Shown: positions 7,923 through 15,094 of the stretch, piece after piece
How the letters are laid out: each line of letters begins with the position of its first letter
Numbering within the stretch: the first letter of the stretch is position 1
Assembly (NCBI GenBank): GCA_040754815.1
Contig: JBFMBX010000005.1
Location: 1-64,000 of the forward strand
DNA length: 64,000 nt
Reading direction: 5' to 3'
Origin: Bellilinea sp040754815
GTDB lineage: Bacteria; Chloroflexota; Anaerolineae; Anaerolineales; Anaerolineaceae
The notes under the pieces: generated by a model
Database searches by the model: none
Told to the model about the DNA's origin: nothing
The model's input: only the letters and a program-made list of their open reading frames with translations
Position numbers and translations under genes: made by a program

Positions 7923-8662
7923 AGATTTTTGTCGTCATCCCCACCTATAACGAAGCCGAAAACTTGCCCGCGCTGACCGAACGGCTGTTTTCGCTGCCCA
8001 TTGCCGATCTTTCGCTGTTGATTGTGGACGACAACAGCCCGGACGGCAGCGGCGAAGTGGCCGAACGGCTGGCCGAGCGCTCCGGCGGGCGCATGTTCGT
8101 GCTGCACCGTTCCGGCAAACTGGGGCTGGGCAGCGCTTACATTCAGGGCTTCGAGCGCGCCCTCAATCTGGGGGCCGAGGCGGTCTGTCAGATGGATGCC
8201 GATTTTTCACACCCGCCGGAAAAGATTGTGGAACTGGCGCACACGCTGGAAGATTGCGATGTGGCGCTGGGCTCGCGCTATGTGCCGGGCGGCAGTCTGG
8301 ACGAGCGCTGGCCGTTCTGGCGCAGGGGGCTTTCGGCTTTCGGCAATGTGTATGCCCGCACCATTCTGGGCATACCGGTGCGGGATGTAACCGGCGGCTT
8401 CCGCCTGTGGCGGCGCGCCACGCTCAAGCGCATGCCGCTGGAGCGGGTGCGCTCGAACGGTTATATCTTTCAGGTGGAGATGATTTATCTGGCGCATTTG
8501 CTGGGCTTCCGCGCCCGCGAAATTCCCATCCACTTTGCCGACCGGCGCTGGGGCGAATCGAAGATGTCGTTCAAAATTCAGGTGGAGGCAGCCTTTCGGA
8601 CGTGGCTGCTGCTGTGGCTGTACCGCGATTTGCACCAGAAGCGGCCGCTGGCCAGCCCGTGA
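7919..8662 (+). CDS. Polyprenol-phosphate mannosyltransferase-like GT2
   Basis: A 247-residue glycosyltransferase of family GT2, very close in pattern to dolichol-phosphate mannose synthase: VVIPTYNEAENLP, LLIVDDNSPDGSG, the acceptor-loop motif GLGSAYIQGFERAL, the metal-binding QMDADFSHPPE and the VTGGFRLWRR region. It would transfer a sugar from a nucleotide donor to a polyprenyl phosphate for use by membrane GT-C enzymes, several of which are encoded at 22847-33162. There is no C-terminal membrane segment, so it belongs to the soluble DPM1-like group. It overlaps the response-regulator gene by ATGA. Confidence 0.92.
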   Translation: MKIFVVIPTYNEAENLPALTERLFSLPIADLSLLIVDDNSPDGSGEVAERLAERSGGRMFVLHRSGKLGLGSAYIQGFERALNLGAEAVCQMDADFSHPPEKIVELAHTLEDCDVALGSRYVPGGSLDERWPFWRRGLSAFGNVYARTILGIPVRDVTGGFRLWRRATLKRMPLERVRSNGYIFQVEMIYLAHLLGFRAREIPIHFADRRWGESKMSFKIQVEAAFRTWLLLWLYRDLHQKRPLASP

Positions 8663-8684
8663 CGGCCGGTATTGCGCATAGATG

Positions 8685-8744
8685 TTGCGTACCCCCCTCC
8701 CCATTCCACCAAAAAATTACCAATTTTTGGAGGGGGGTACGCAA
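8685..8744. repeat. 60-bp inverted-repeat element before the CRISPR leader
   Basis: Perfect 16-base arms TTGCGTACCCCCCTCC (8685-8700) and its complement (8729-8744) flank a 28-base centre, which itself can pair through CCAAAAA and TTTTTGG. A second copy of GTACGCAAA at 8759-8767 repeats the right end (8737-8745). It could terminate the upstream transcript, but no T-run follows the stem. It could also be the trace of a small mobile element. Confidence 0.7.
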
Positions 8745-8790
8745 AAAAGATTAAAATTGTACGCAAAGCCGAAATTTTTGCCAGAATGAA

Positions 8791-8819
8791 TTGAATTTTG
8801 GAAAATAGAATGGTATAAT
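8791..8819 (+). promoter_or_regulatory. CRISPR leader promoter
   Basis: TTGAAT (8791-8796), a 17-base spacer and a consensus TATAAT (8814-8819) lie in the AT-rich leader. Transcription would start near 8826, about 55 bases before the first repeat, and run through the array on the plus strand. Confidence 0.8.
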
Positions 8820-8879
8820 ATCAGCAGGATTGTGAGAATGGACTGGAAAAAATTTTAAAAAGGCAGGAATGAGTCAGCA

Positions 8880-10565
8880 GTCCGAATCAATAAATGCCCG
8901 TAAGGGCATTAAGACGTTGTTTTTTTGTGTGCGCGCGCCTTACTTCGATAAGAGTCCGAATCAATAAATGCCCGTAAGGGCATTAAGACCCACCGCCTCA
9001 AAGGGGTGGGTCAAAAATAGGGTTTGAGTCCGAATCAATAAATGCCCGTAAGGGCATTAAGACGCTGCAGGGAGTAAGGCGCAGCGCAAGGAACCTTGAA
9101 AATGTCCGAATCAATAAATGCCCGTAAGGGCATTAAGACACACATTGTTGCGAGAACTTGTCCCGCAGTGTTTGGGCGATAGTCCGAATCAATAAATGCC
9201 CGTAAGGGCATTAAGACGAATAGATTTTTTTCTTTTGTAAAACTTTCATCTTTGTCCGAATCAATAAATGCCCGTAAGGGCATTAAGACATCATCGTACC
9301 ACCGCCATATTCCCAAGCCTCCATGTCAAATGTCCGAATCAATAAATGCCCGTAAGGGCATTAAGACAGTGATTCAAGTTTTGAAACATACAGCACCTCC
9401 TCATAAGTCCGAATCAATAAATGCCCGTAAGGGCATTAAGACCTTGCTCGGATGTTTCGATCTCCGTCGGGATGTCGATGTGTCCGAATCAATAAATGCC
9501 CGTAAGGGCATTAAGACCACGACCTAAACTCCTTTACTAATGCCCCTACTATTACGTCCGAATCAATAAATGCCCGTAAGGGCATTAAGACTACCACTAT
9601 CATCTGCTATTAATTGGCTACTATCATAAATGTCCGAATCAATAAATGCCCGTAAGGGCATTAAGACGGATTACTCCTCCACCACAATTGAGCCATCTTC
9701 ATCTGTGTCCGAATCAATAAATGCCCGTAAGGGCATTAAGACCGTCAAGGAGTGGCTGCAATGAAAAGATATGCAGTTTTGGTCCGAATCAATAAATGCC
9801 CGTAAGGGCATTAAGACGCCAGTTTTTCGATAGCAAGTCTTTCAGCAACTTCTTTGTCCGAATCAATAAATGCCCGTAAGGGCATTAAGACGTGATCGCC
9901 CCTCACCAGGGCAGCCGAATCCTGCATTGGTCCGAATCAATAAATGCCCGTAAGGGCATTAAGACGGACAGCCAGCATGTAGCGGTTGTCAACAGTTTGA
10001 AAGACGTCCGAATCAATAAATGCCCGTAAGGGCATTAAGACCACAGACACACGCCAGCCGTTCACCGGCACGATTGCAGTCCGAATCAATAAATGCCCGT
10101 AAGGGCATTAAGACTGCTTGCTGATTTGGGTAGCACTATGCTACCCAGACTTATGTCCGAATCAATAAATGCCCGTAAGGGCATTAAGACCCGTCCTGGT
10201 TCTAAAGGTACGAAGTCGGTGTCGATTCTGTCCGAATCAATAAATGCCCGTAAGGGCATTAAGACTCTACAAAACCATGCCACTCCATTGTGCTGCATCG
10301 GTGTCCGTCCGAATCAATAAATGCCCGTAAGGGCATTAAGACCTTATATCCAAGCCAAGTCGCCTGCCGGTCGTAATTTTGTCCGAATCAATAAATGCCC
10401 GTAAGGGCATTAAGACGTAACCGTTGCGGTTATAGTAGGTGTAAACGTCTTTGTGGTCCGAATCAATAAATGCCCGTAAGGGCATTAAGACTCACCCCCC
10501 GATATATAACTAACATATATTCTGAATAAGTCCGAATCAATAAATGCCCGTAAGGGCATTAAGAC
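8880..10565 (+). CRISPR. CRISPR array, 23 repeats and 22 spacers
   Basis: A 36-base repeat beginning GTCCGAATCAATAAA and ending GGGCATTAAGAC occurs 23 times without visible change. Repeats start at 8880, 8954, 9028, 9104, 9182, 9254, 9332, 9407, 9482, 9556, 9632, 9707, 9782, 9856, 9930, 10006, 10079, 10155, 10230, 10307, 10381, 10456 and 10530. Spacers are 36-42 bases. The repeat holds a perfect stem AATGCCC/GGGCATT closed by a GTAA tetraloop, and its last eight bases, ATTAAGAC, would be the crRNA 5' handle, as in type I and type III systems. The leader promoter at 8791 fixes the direction. No cas gene occurs in the window, so the array is either unlinked or served in trans. Confidence 0.98.
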
Positions 10566-10604
10566 GGACGGTGGACGGCTCCGGCAAGCGCAAGATAAAT
10601 CAAG

Positions 10605-10686
10605 AAAACTCCGGTGGTGTAATTCACGCAGGAAAGCATACCCGCAAGGGAGGTGTAACCCTAGCGTAAGGTTACCCGGAGTTTTT
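10605..10686 (+). ncRNA. Structured element at the distal end of the CRISPR array
   Basis: AAAACTCCGG (10605-10614) pairs perfectly with CCGGAGTTTT (10676-10685), enclosing 61 bases. Directly inside the right arm lies a second hairpin, GTAACC (10655-10660) with GGTTAC (10670-10675), and a third small one, CCC-GCAA-GGG, near 10640-10650. The outer stem ends in TTTTT. It may act as the array terminator or be a small structured RNA. I recognise no known RNA family. Confidence 0.5.
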
Positions 10687-10687
10687 A

Positions 10688-10698
10688 GTCCGAATCAA
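10688..10698 (+). repeat. Truncated CRISPR repeat
   Basis: The first 11 bases of the CRISPR repeat, GTCCGAATCAA, recur 122 bases after the last full repeat, then the sequence changes abruptly to GC-rich DNA holding a DUF559 remnant. It looks like a broken array end. Confidence 0.65.
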
Positions 10699-10704
10699 CC
10701 GCCG

Positions 10705-10968
10705 TTGCCCCGCGATCCTTGGGGAAGGCGCAGGCGGCCGCGCCGCCCGTCAGTCCCGACCCCTGCCGAACGCCGCCGGCGGGCGCATTTCCGCGCCCAA
10801 CATGCGCTCGCCGGCTGCATCGCGGAGTTCTGCACTCTCCCCCGCTGTTTGATCATCGAAATGGACGGCGGTCAACACCCTGAACAAGAAGATTACGACA
10901 CCAGACGCCCCTCTGCCCCCCTGCGTGTAGAACGATGCCCCGCGCCGGGGTTAGAAATTGCCCCCTGA
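10705..10968 (+). pseudogene. DUF559 (Vsr-like nuclease) gene remnant
   Basis: The frame reads TPAERRRRAHFRAQHALAG, then a degraded strand, then LIIEMDGGQHPEQEDYDTRR. This matches the core of DUF559-type endonuclease-fold proteins, whose usual order is TPAE, an LW..LR..Q..G segment, F+RQHPIG..IVDF, L.IE.DGGQH and a YD..R helix. Here the segment between TPAER and the RRAHFR block is missing, and the C-terminal LRFWN part is replaced by unrelated sequence. No ribosome binding site is seen. I call it a decayed gene. Confidence 0.65.
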
Positions 10969-10979
10969 ACGGATATAAT
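10951..10979 (+). promoter_or_regulatory. Promoter of the NfeD-type gene
   Basis: TTAGAA (10951-10956), a 17-base spacer and TATAAT (10974-10979), about 60 bases before the ATG at 11041. Confidence 0.6.
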
Positions 10980-11040
10980 AAGTGCAGGTGATCCGTTCTG
11001 GTTTATCGGCTTGTGCGGATTACCGGTGAGGAGGTCTGGC

Positions 11041-12369
11041 ATGGTTCGCTTTTTCCGCTTATTCCTCTTGTTGGGCGGCCTGACCCTGCTGGTGTTGGGG
11101 GCTGTTTTTCCCGCCGCTGCTCAACAGGAATCTCAAAATCCGCTGGTGGTGGTGCTGACCGCCGAAGGGCCGGTCACTTCGGTGATGCAGGGCTACATTC
11201 AGCGCGGCTTACAGGTGGCCGAAGCCGAAGGCGCGCAACTGGTCATCATCCAGCTCAACACGCCCGGCGGCGCAATCAGCGTGATGAACGAGATCATTCA
11301 AACTATCCGCGCCAGTGAGATACCGGTGGTCGTCTATGTTTCTCCGCGCGGGGCGATGGCCGGCAGCGCCGGCACACTGATCACCCTTGCCGGTCACGCC
11401 AGCGCCATGGCGCCCGAAACGGCCATCGGCGCAGCAAGCCCGGTGGGCATGCAGGGCGAGGATATTGGCGAAACGATTGCCGCCAAAGAAAAGGAAATCC
11501 TGCGCGCCACGGCGCGCTCGCTGGCCGCCCGCCGCCCCGCGGAAGCGATTGCACTGGCGGAAGATACCATCGAAACCGCGCGGGCTGCCTCGGCGCAGGA
11601 AGCCCTGCAGGTGGGGCTGGTGGATTTCATCGCCGCCGACCTGAACGACCTGCTACGCCAGCTGGACGGCTTTGAAGTGATCGTCCTCGACCGGCCGGTG
11701 ACCCTTTCCACCCGCTTTGCCAGCGTGCGCGAAGTGCCGCCCACTTTCATCGAACAGGCACTGGGCCTGCTGACCGACCCCAACATCGTCTTTTTACTGC
11801 TGACCATTGGCGTGCAGGCCATTTTGATCGAACTTTCCAACCCCGGCGGCTGGGTGGCCGGCTTTATCGGCGTGGTGTGTCTGGTGCTGGTGTTTTACTC
11901 GTTCGGCATCATCCCGGTCAACCTGTTCGGGCTGATTTTCATCGTGCTGGCTTTCGTGCTGTTCATCCTTGAACTGCAAGCCCCCACCCACGGCGCGCTG
12001 ACGGCGGCGGGGGTGGCCTCGTTCATCACCGGCGCGCTGGTGCTGTTCAACTCGGTGCGCATTCCGGGCTTCCCCAGCGTTTCGGTGCCGCTGGTGATCG
12101 GCGCCGGCGCCGTGCTGGCGGTTACTTTTCTGGCATTGATCGGCTACGCGCTGCGCGCGCTCAAGACGCCGGTGGCGATGGGCAAGCCGGCGCTCATCGG
12201 GCAGGTGGGCGTTGTGACCAAAACGATTGATCCGCGCGGCATGGTGCAGGTGGCCGGTGAATTGTGGAGTGCCGAGGCCGCCGAGCCGGGAGAAGCCCTG
12301 CCGGAAGGCACGCGGGTTGAGGTGGTGGATGTGGAGGGACTGCGGCTGAAAGTGCGCCGCGTGAAGTAA
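11041..12369 (+). CDS. NfeD-family membrane serine protease (long form)
   Basis: A 443-residue protein. An N-terminal signal or anchor (1-27) is followed by a ClpP/crotonase-fold protease domain with a Ser near residue 109 in MAGSAGT and a Lys near 149, the spacing of the Ser-Lys dyad in NfeD proteases. The substrate-binding NTPGGAIS loop is present. Four or five membrane helices follow (about 245-385), then a C-terminal NfeD OB-fold domain ending VEVVDVEGLRLKVRRVK. Family members cut the hydrophobic tail of stomatin/SPFH partners. No stomatin gene is adjacent here. GAGGAGG lies just before the ATG at 11041. Confidence 0.92.
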   Translation: MVRFFRLFLLLGGLTLLVLGAVFPAAAQQESQNPLVVVLTAEGPVTSVMQGYIQRGLQVAEAEGAQLVIIQLNTPGGAISVMNEIIQTIRASEIPVVVYVSPRGAMAGSAGTLITLAGHASAMAPETAIGAASPVGMQGEDIGETIAAKEKEILRATARSLAARRPAEAIALAEDTIETARAASAQEALQVGLVDFIAADLNDLLRQLDGFEVIVLDRPVTLSTRFASVREVPPTFIEQALGLLTDPNIVFLLLTIGVQAILIELSNPGGWVAGFIGVVCLVLVFYSFGIIPVNLFGLIFIVLAFVLFILELQAPTHGALTAAGVASFITGALVLFNSVRIPGFPSVSVPLVIGAGAVLAVTFLALIGYALRALKTPVAMGKPALIGQVGVVTKTIDPRGMVQVAGELWSAEAAEPGEALPEGTRVEVVDVEGLRLKVRRVK

Positions 12370-12383
12370 CCCGCTGCCGACAG

Positions 12384-12497
12384 GCGGCGCGGCAGTATCT
12401 CGCAGGGCCGTTGCGCAGGCAGGGCGGGAGATTCCTCGCTGGCGCGCGGGGTGACATGGTATACGTCACCGCGAGCGAGCGCAGCGAGCGTGGCGGT
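12384..12497. repeat. Dispersed intergenic repeat, copy A
   Basis: It contains the block GTCACCGCGAGCGAGCGCAG and a GGCGGGAGATTCCTCGC block, shared in either orientation with the repeats at 26795, 40480, 56873 and 59714. When translated, the family gives the familiar spurious peptide TASERSERGNPP. It is non-coding. Confidence 0.75.
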
Positions 12498-12554
12498 CTT
12501 TTCTGTTTCATTCCCTCTTTTTGAAAAATCTAAACAAATTCCAAAAAAAACCTA

Positions 12555-12584
12555 TTGACTCGAACCCACCAGTTAAGATAGACT
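12555..12584 (+). promoter_or_regulatory. Promoter of the aromatic amino acid operon
   Basis: TTGACT (12555-12560), an 18-base spacer and TAGACT (12579-12584). The start of transcription would be near 12591, so the leader with the Phe/Tyr peptide and the terminator is transcribed before aroH. Confidence 0.55.
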
Positions 12585-12616
12585 ATTGCATAATCTCACC
12601 AAAATAGTCCTATCTG

Positions 12617-12694
12617 ATGCGCTCCATGCCCCTGTTTTACGCCCTCTATTTTTATTACGGCAACGCTGCACGGCTTGCCGGGCGTAACGCTTAA
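12617..12694 (+). CDS. Phe/Tyr-rich leader peptide of the aro operon
   Basis: A 25-codon frame encodes MRSMPLFYALYFYYGNAARL and then AGRNA, stop. Two Phe and four Tyr codons fall within eight consecutive codons (12635-12658). It lies between the operon promoter and an intrinsic terminator 24 bases after its stop codon, in front of genes for Phe/Tyr precursor synthesis. This is the layout of attenuator peptides such as those of pheA and pheST in enterobacteria. An RNA hairpin overlaps it: CGGCAA (12658-12663) with TTGCCG (12675-12680). A weak point is the lack of a clear Shine-Dalgarno sequence before either ATG (12617 or 12626). Confidence 0.72.
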   Translation: MRSMPLFYALYFYYGNAARLAGRNA

Positions 12695-12717
12695 GGGGAA
12701 CAGGTCTCATCCTCACC

Positions 12718-12751
12718 AAAGGCGGCGCAACCGGCGCCGCCTTTTTATTTT
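12718..12751 (+). terminator. Attenuator terminator in front of aroH
   Basis: An 11-bp perfect stem, AAAGGCGGCGC (12718-12728) with GCGCCGCCTTT (12734-12744), a 5-base loop and TTTTTATTTT. It ends 20 bases before the aroH ATG and inside the operon leader, so it must be conditional. GCAACCG (12727-12733), part of its 5' arm and loop, can pair with CGGCTTGC (12671-12678) in the peptide region with one bulge, giving a candidate antiterminator. Confidence 0.85.
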
Positions 12752-12770
12752 CCTCAACGGAGGTCGAAGC

Positions 12771-13139
12771 ATGTCGGTACGAGGTATACGCGGAGCAATT
12801 ACCGTAGAAGAAGATCGGCCGGAAGCCGTTTTAGAGGCCGCCCGCCGCCTGCTGCTGGCCATTGCCGAAGCCAACCCCGCCTTTCGTCCGGCGGATGCCG
12901 CCAGCGCGCTCTTCACCGTGACGCCGGATCTGCAATCGGTCTTTCCGGCGCAGGCCGCCCGCCAGCTGGGCTGGACGGAAGTGCCGCTGATGTGCGCGCA
13001 GGAAATTCCTGTGCCGGGCGCGCTGCCGCGCTGCATCCGCGTGCTGATTCACTGGAATTGTGATTTGCCCCAATCTGCCGTTCGTCATGTATATCTGGGA
13101 GAGGCGGCCCGCCTGCGCCCGGATTTAGCGTTATCTTGA
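12771..13139 (+). CDS. aroH: Chorismate mutase, AroH type
   Basis: A 122-residue monofunctional chorismate mutase of the AroH (trimeric barrel) class, which converts chorismate to prephenate. Diagnostic segments are VRGIRGAITVEEDRPEAVLE, the SALFTVTPDLQSVFPAQAAR stretch, GWTEVPLMCAQEIPVPGALP and RHVYLGEA. The ATG at 12771 follows CGGAGG. It is the first structural gene of the operon, so chorismate diversion to prephenate is co-controlled with chorismate supply. It sits directly behind the leader terminator and 16 bases before aroF. Confidence 0.95.
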   Translation: MSVRGIRGAITVEEDRPEAVLEAARRLLLAIAEANPAFRPADAASALFTVTPDLQSVFPAQAARQLGWTEVPLMCAQEIPVPGALPRCIRVLIHWNCDLPQSAVRHVYLGEAARLRPDLALS

Positions 13140-13155
13140 ACCAAAGGAGGTTTTC

Positions 13156-14229
13156 ATGTTAATCGTCATGCAAAAGGATGCCACACCTCAGCAAGTTGAA
13201 AATGTGGTTGCCCGCGTGCGCAGTCAGGGATTGAGTGTGCACCTCTCACAGGGCGCCGAGCGGGTGGTGATCGGCGCCATCGGCGATGACCGCGCCGTTT
13301 CCAAGGACCAGTTCATGCTGCTGGAAGGCGTCGACCGCGTCCTGCCCATTTTGCGGCCCTACAAACTGGCCTCGCGCGAGTTCAGCGATGCCGATACACA
13401 GGTCAGAATTGGCGAGCGTGATATCGGCGGTAGCGCCGTGCTGTTGATTGCCGGCCCGTGTTCGGTGGAAAGCCGCAGCCAGATACTGGAAATTGCCCAC
13501 GCCGTGCGCGAAGCCGGCGCCCATGCCTTGCGCGGCGGCGCTTACAAACCGCGCACCTCGCCCTATTCCTTTCAGGGTCTGGGCGCCGAAGGGCTGGAAC
13601 TGCTCGCCGAAGCCCGCGCCGCCACCGGCCTGCCCATTGTGACCGAAGTACTGGCCACCGAGCAGGTGCAGCAGGTCAGCGCGGCGGCAGATGTGCTGCA
13701 GATCGGCGCGCGCAACATGCAGAACTTTGCCCTGCTGCACGCCATTGGCGAAACCCGCAAACCGGCCCTGCTCAAACGCGGCATGAGCGCCACCGTGGAA
13801 GAACTGCTGATGGCCGCCGAGTACATCCTCTCGCACGGCAACCGGCAGGTGATTCTGTGCGAGCGCGGCATCCGCACCTTTGAAACCGCCACCCGCAACA
13901 CCACCGATATCAACGCCGTGCCGGTGCTGAAATCGCTCACCCACCTGCCGGTGATGCTCGACCCCAGCCACAGCACCGGTTTGTGGCAGTTCGTCACCCC
14001 CGTGGCGCGCGCCGCCATTGCCGCCGGGGCAGACGGGCTGATCATCGAAGTGCACCCCCGCCCGGAAGAAGCCCTCTCGGACGGCAGCCAGTCGCTCAAG
14101 CCGGAGCGGTTTGCCGAGCTGGTGCGTCAGGTGCGCGCCGTTGCCGAAGCAGTGGGGCGCACGGTTGCCCCGCCGCTGGGTCAACCCCTGCCGCAGGAGC
14201 GCGATAATGGCCGAAGACCCCCACTTTGA
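13156..14229 (+). CDS. aroF: 3-deoxy-7-phosphoheptulonate (DAHP) synthase
   Basis: A 357-residue DAHP synthase, the first step of the shikimate pathway (phosphoenolpyruvate plus erythrose 4-phosphate). It belongs to the KDO8P-synthase-related type I-beta class. Residues 1-70 form the ferredoxin-like regulatory domain seen in Thermotoga-type enzymes, which in that lineage binds Tyr or Phe for feedback inhibition. The catalytic barrel shows AGPCSVES, GGAYKPRTSPYSFQG, LLKRGMSAT and MLDPSHSTG. The last about 25 residues are an unstructured Pro/Gln tail. AAAGGAGG precedes the ATG. It overlaps tyrA by 23 bases. Confidence 0.96.
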   Translation: MLIVMQKDATPQQVENVVARVRSQGLSVHLSQGAERVVIGAIGDDRAVSKDQFMLLEGVDRVLPILRPYKLASREFSDADTQVRIGERDIGGSAVLLIAGPCSVESRSQILEIAHAVREAGAHALRGGAYKPRTSPYSFQGLGAEGLELLAEARAATGLPIVTEVLATEQVQQVSAAADVLQIGARNMQNFALLHAIGETRKPALLKRGMSATVEELLMAAEYILSHGNRQVILCERGIRTFETATRNTTDINAVPVLKSLTHLPVMLDPSHSTGLWQFVTPVARAAIAAGADGLIIEVHPRPEEALSDGSQSLKPERFAELVRQVRAVAEAVGRTVAPPLGQPLPQERDNGRRPPL

Positions 14230-15094
14230 GCGCCCGCTGGCAGAACTGCGGGTGGCAATTGTGGGGCTGGGGCTGATGGGCGGATCGCTGGCCATGGCCC
14301 TGCGCGGGCGGTGCGCCGCCCTGCTGGGTGTGGATCGCAACCCGGCGGTGGTGGAGCTGGCCGCGGCCATGGGTGCGGCCGATGCCCTCAGCACCTCGCC
14401 GGCGGATTTGCTGCCGCAGGCCGACCTGATCATCCTGGCGACACCCCTCTCGGCGATTTTGCAACTGCTGGAAGAACTACCCGCTCTGCACCCGGGCGCG
14501 GCGGTGGTGCTGGATTTAGGCTCGGCCAAAGGCGCGGTGGTGCGGAAGATGGAAAGCCTGCCGCCGCGCTTCGACCCGCTGGGCGGTCACCCGATGTGCG
14601 GCAAGGAACGCACCTCACTGGCAGAAGCGGAGGCGGGCCTGTACCGCGGCGCGCCGTTCGCGCTCACCCCCCTGCCGCGCACCGGCGTGGCGGCCCGCCG
14701 GCTGGCGGAAGAACTGGTGCGCGCGGTTGGGGCGCGGCCGGTCTGGATGGAAGCAAACAAGCATGATGCGATGGTGGCTTCCACCAGCCACCTGCCCTAC
14801 CTGACGGCGGCGGCGCTGGCGGGCATCACCCCGCCGGAAAGCGCGCCGCTGATCGGGCCGGGCTTTCGCTCCACCACCCGCGTTGCCGAAACGCCCCTCT
14901 CCATCATGCTGGATATTTTACGCTTCAACCGCGCCAGTATTCTGCCGGCCCTGCAGCGCCTGCACCGCCAAATTGAGAGCCTTGCTCAACTGCTGGAAGC
15001 GGAAAACTACCCCGCTCTGGCCGCCGAACTGGAACGCGCCGCCCGCCGGCGGCGGGAATTGACTCAGCCCCGCGAGGAGAAAAACGCGGCATGA
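14207..15094 (+). CDS. tyrA: Prephenate dehydrogenase
   Basis: A 295-residue NAD(P)-dependent dehydrogenase that converts prephenate to 4-hydroxyphenylpyruvate for tyrosine. It has the Rossmann motif VGLGLMGGSLA near residue 20, a conserved GSAKG stretch, GGHPMCGKE and the ASTSHLPYLTA helix, all typical of TyrA. There is no ACT domain, so direct feedback by tyrosine is less likely and control may fall on the leader attenuator. The start at 14207 lies inside the end of aroF, preceded by GCAGGAGCG. It overlaps aroA by ATGA. Confidence 0.95.
   Translation: MAEDPHFERPLAELRVAIVGLGLMGGSLAMALRGRCAALLGVDRNPAVVELAAAMGAADALSTSPADLLPQADLIILATPLSAILQLLEELPALHPGAAVVLDLGSAKGAVVRKMESLPPRFDPLGGHPMCGKERTSLAEAEAGLYRGAPFALTPLPRTGVAARRLAEELVRAVGARPVWMEANKHDAMVASTSHLPYLTAAALAGITPPESAPLIGPGFRSTTRVAETPLSIMLDILRFNRASILPALQRLHRQIESLAQLLEAENYPALAAELERAARRRRELTQPREEKNAA

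Noticed and set aside
9035..9527. Open frames on both strands across the CRISPR array
   Set aside because: They translate the repeat over and over (LMPLRAFIDSD or SESINARKGIKT) and are artefacts.
12591..12770. T-box or amino-acid riboswitch in the aro leader
   Set aside because: No T-box consensus (TGGNACCGCG) or other riboswitch core was found; the Phe/Tyr-rich frame explains the terminator better.
13246..14529. 427-codon minus-strand frame opposite aroF/tyrA
   Set aside because: Shadow of conserved enzymes on the plus strand.
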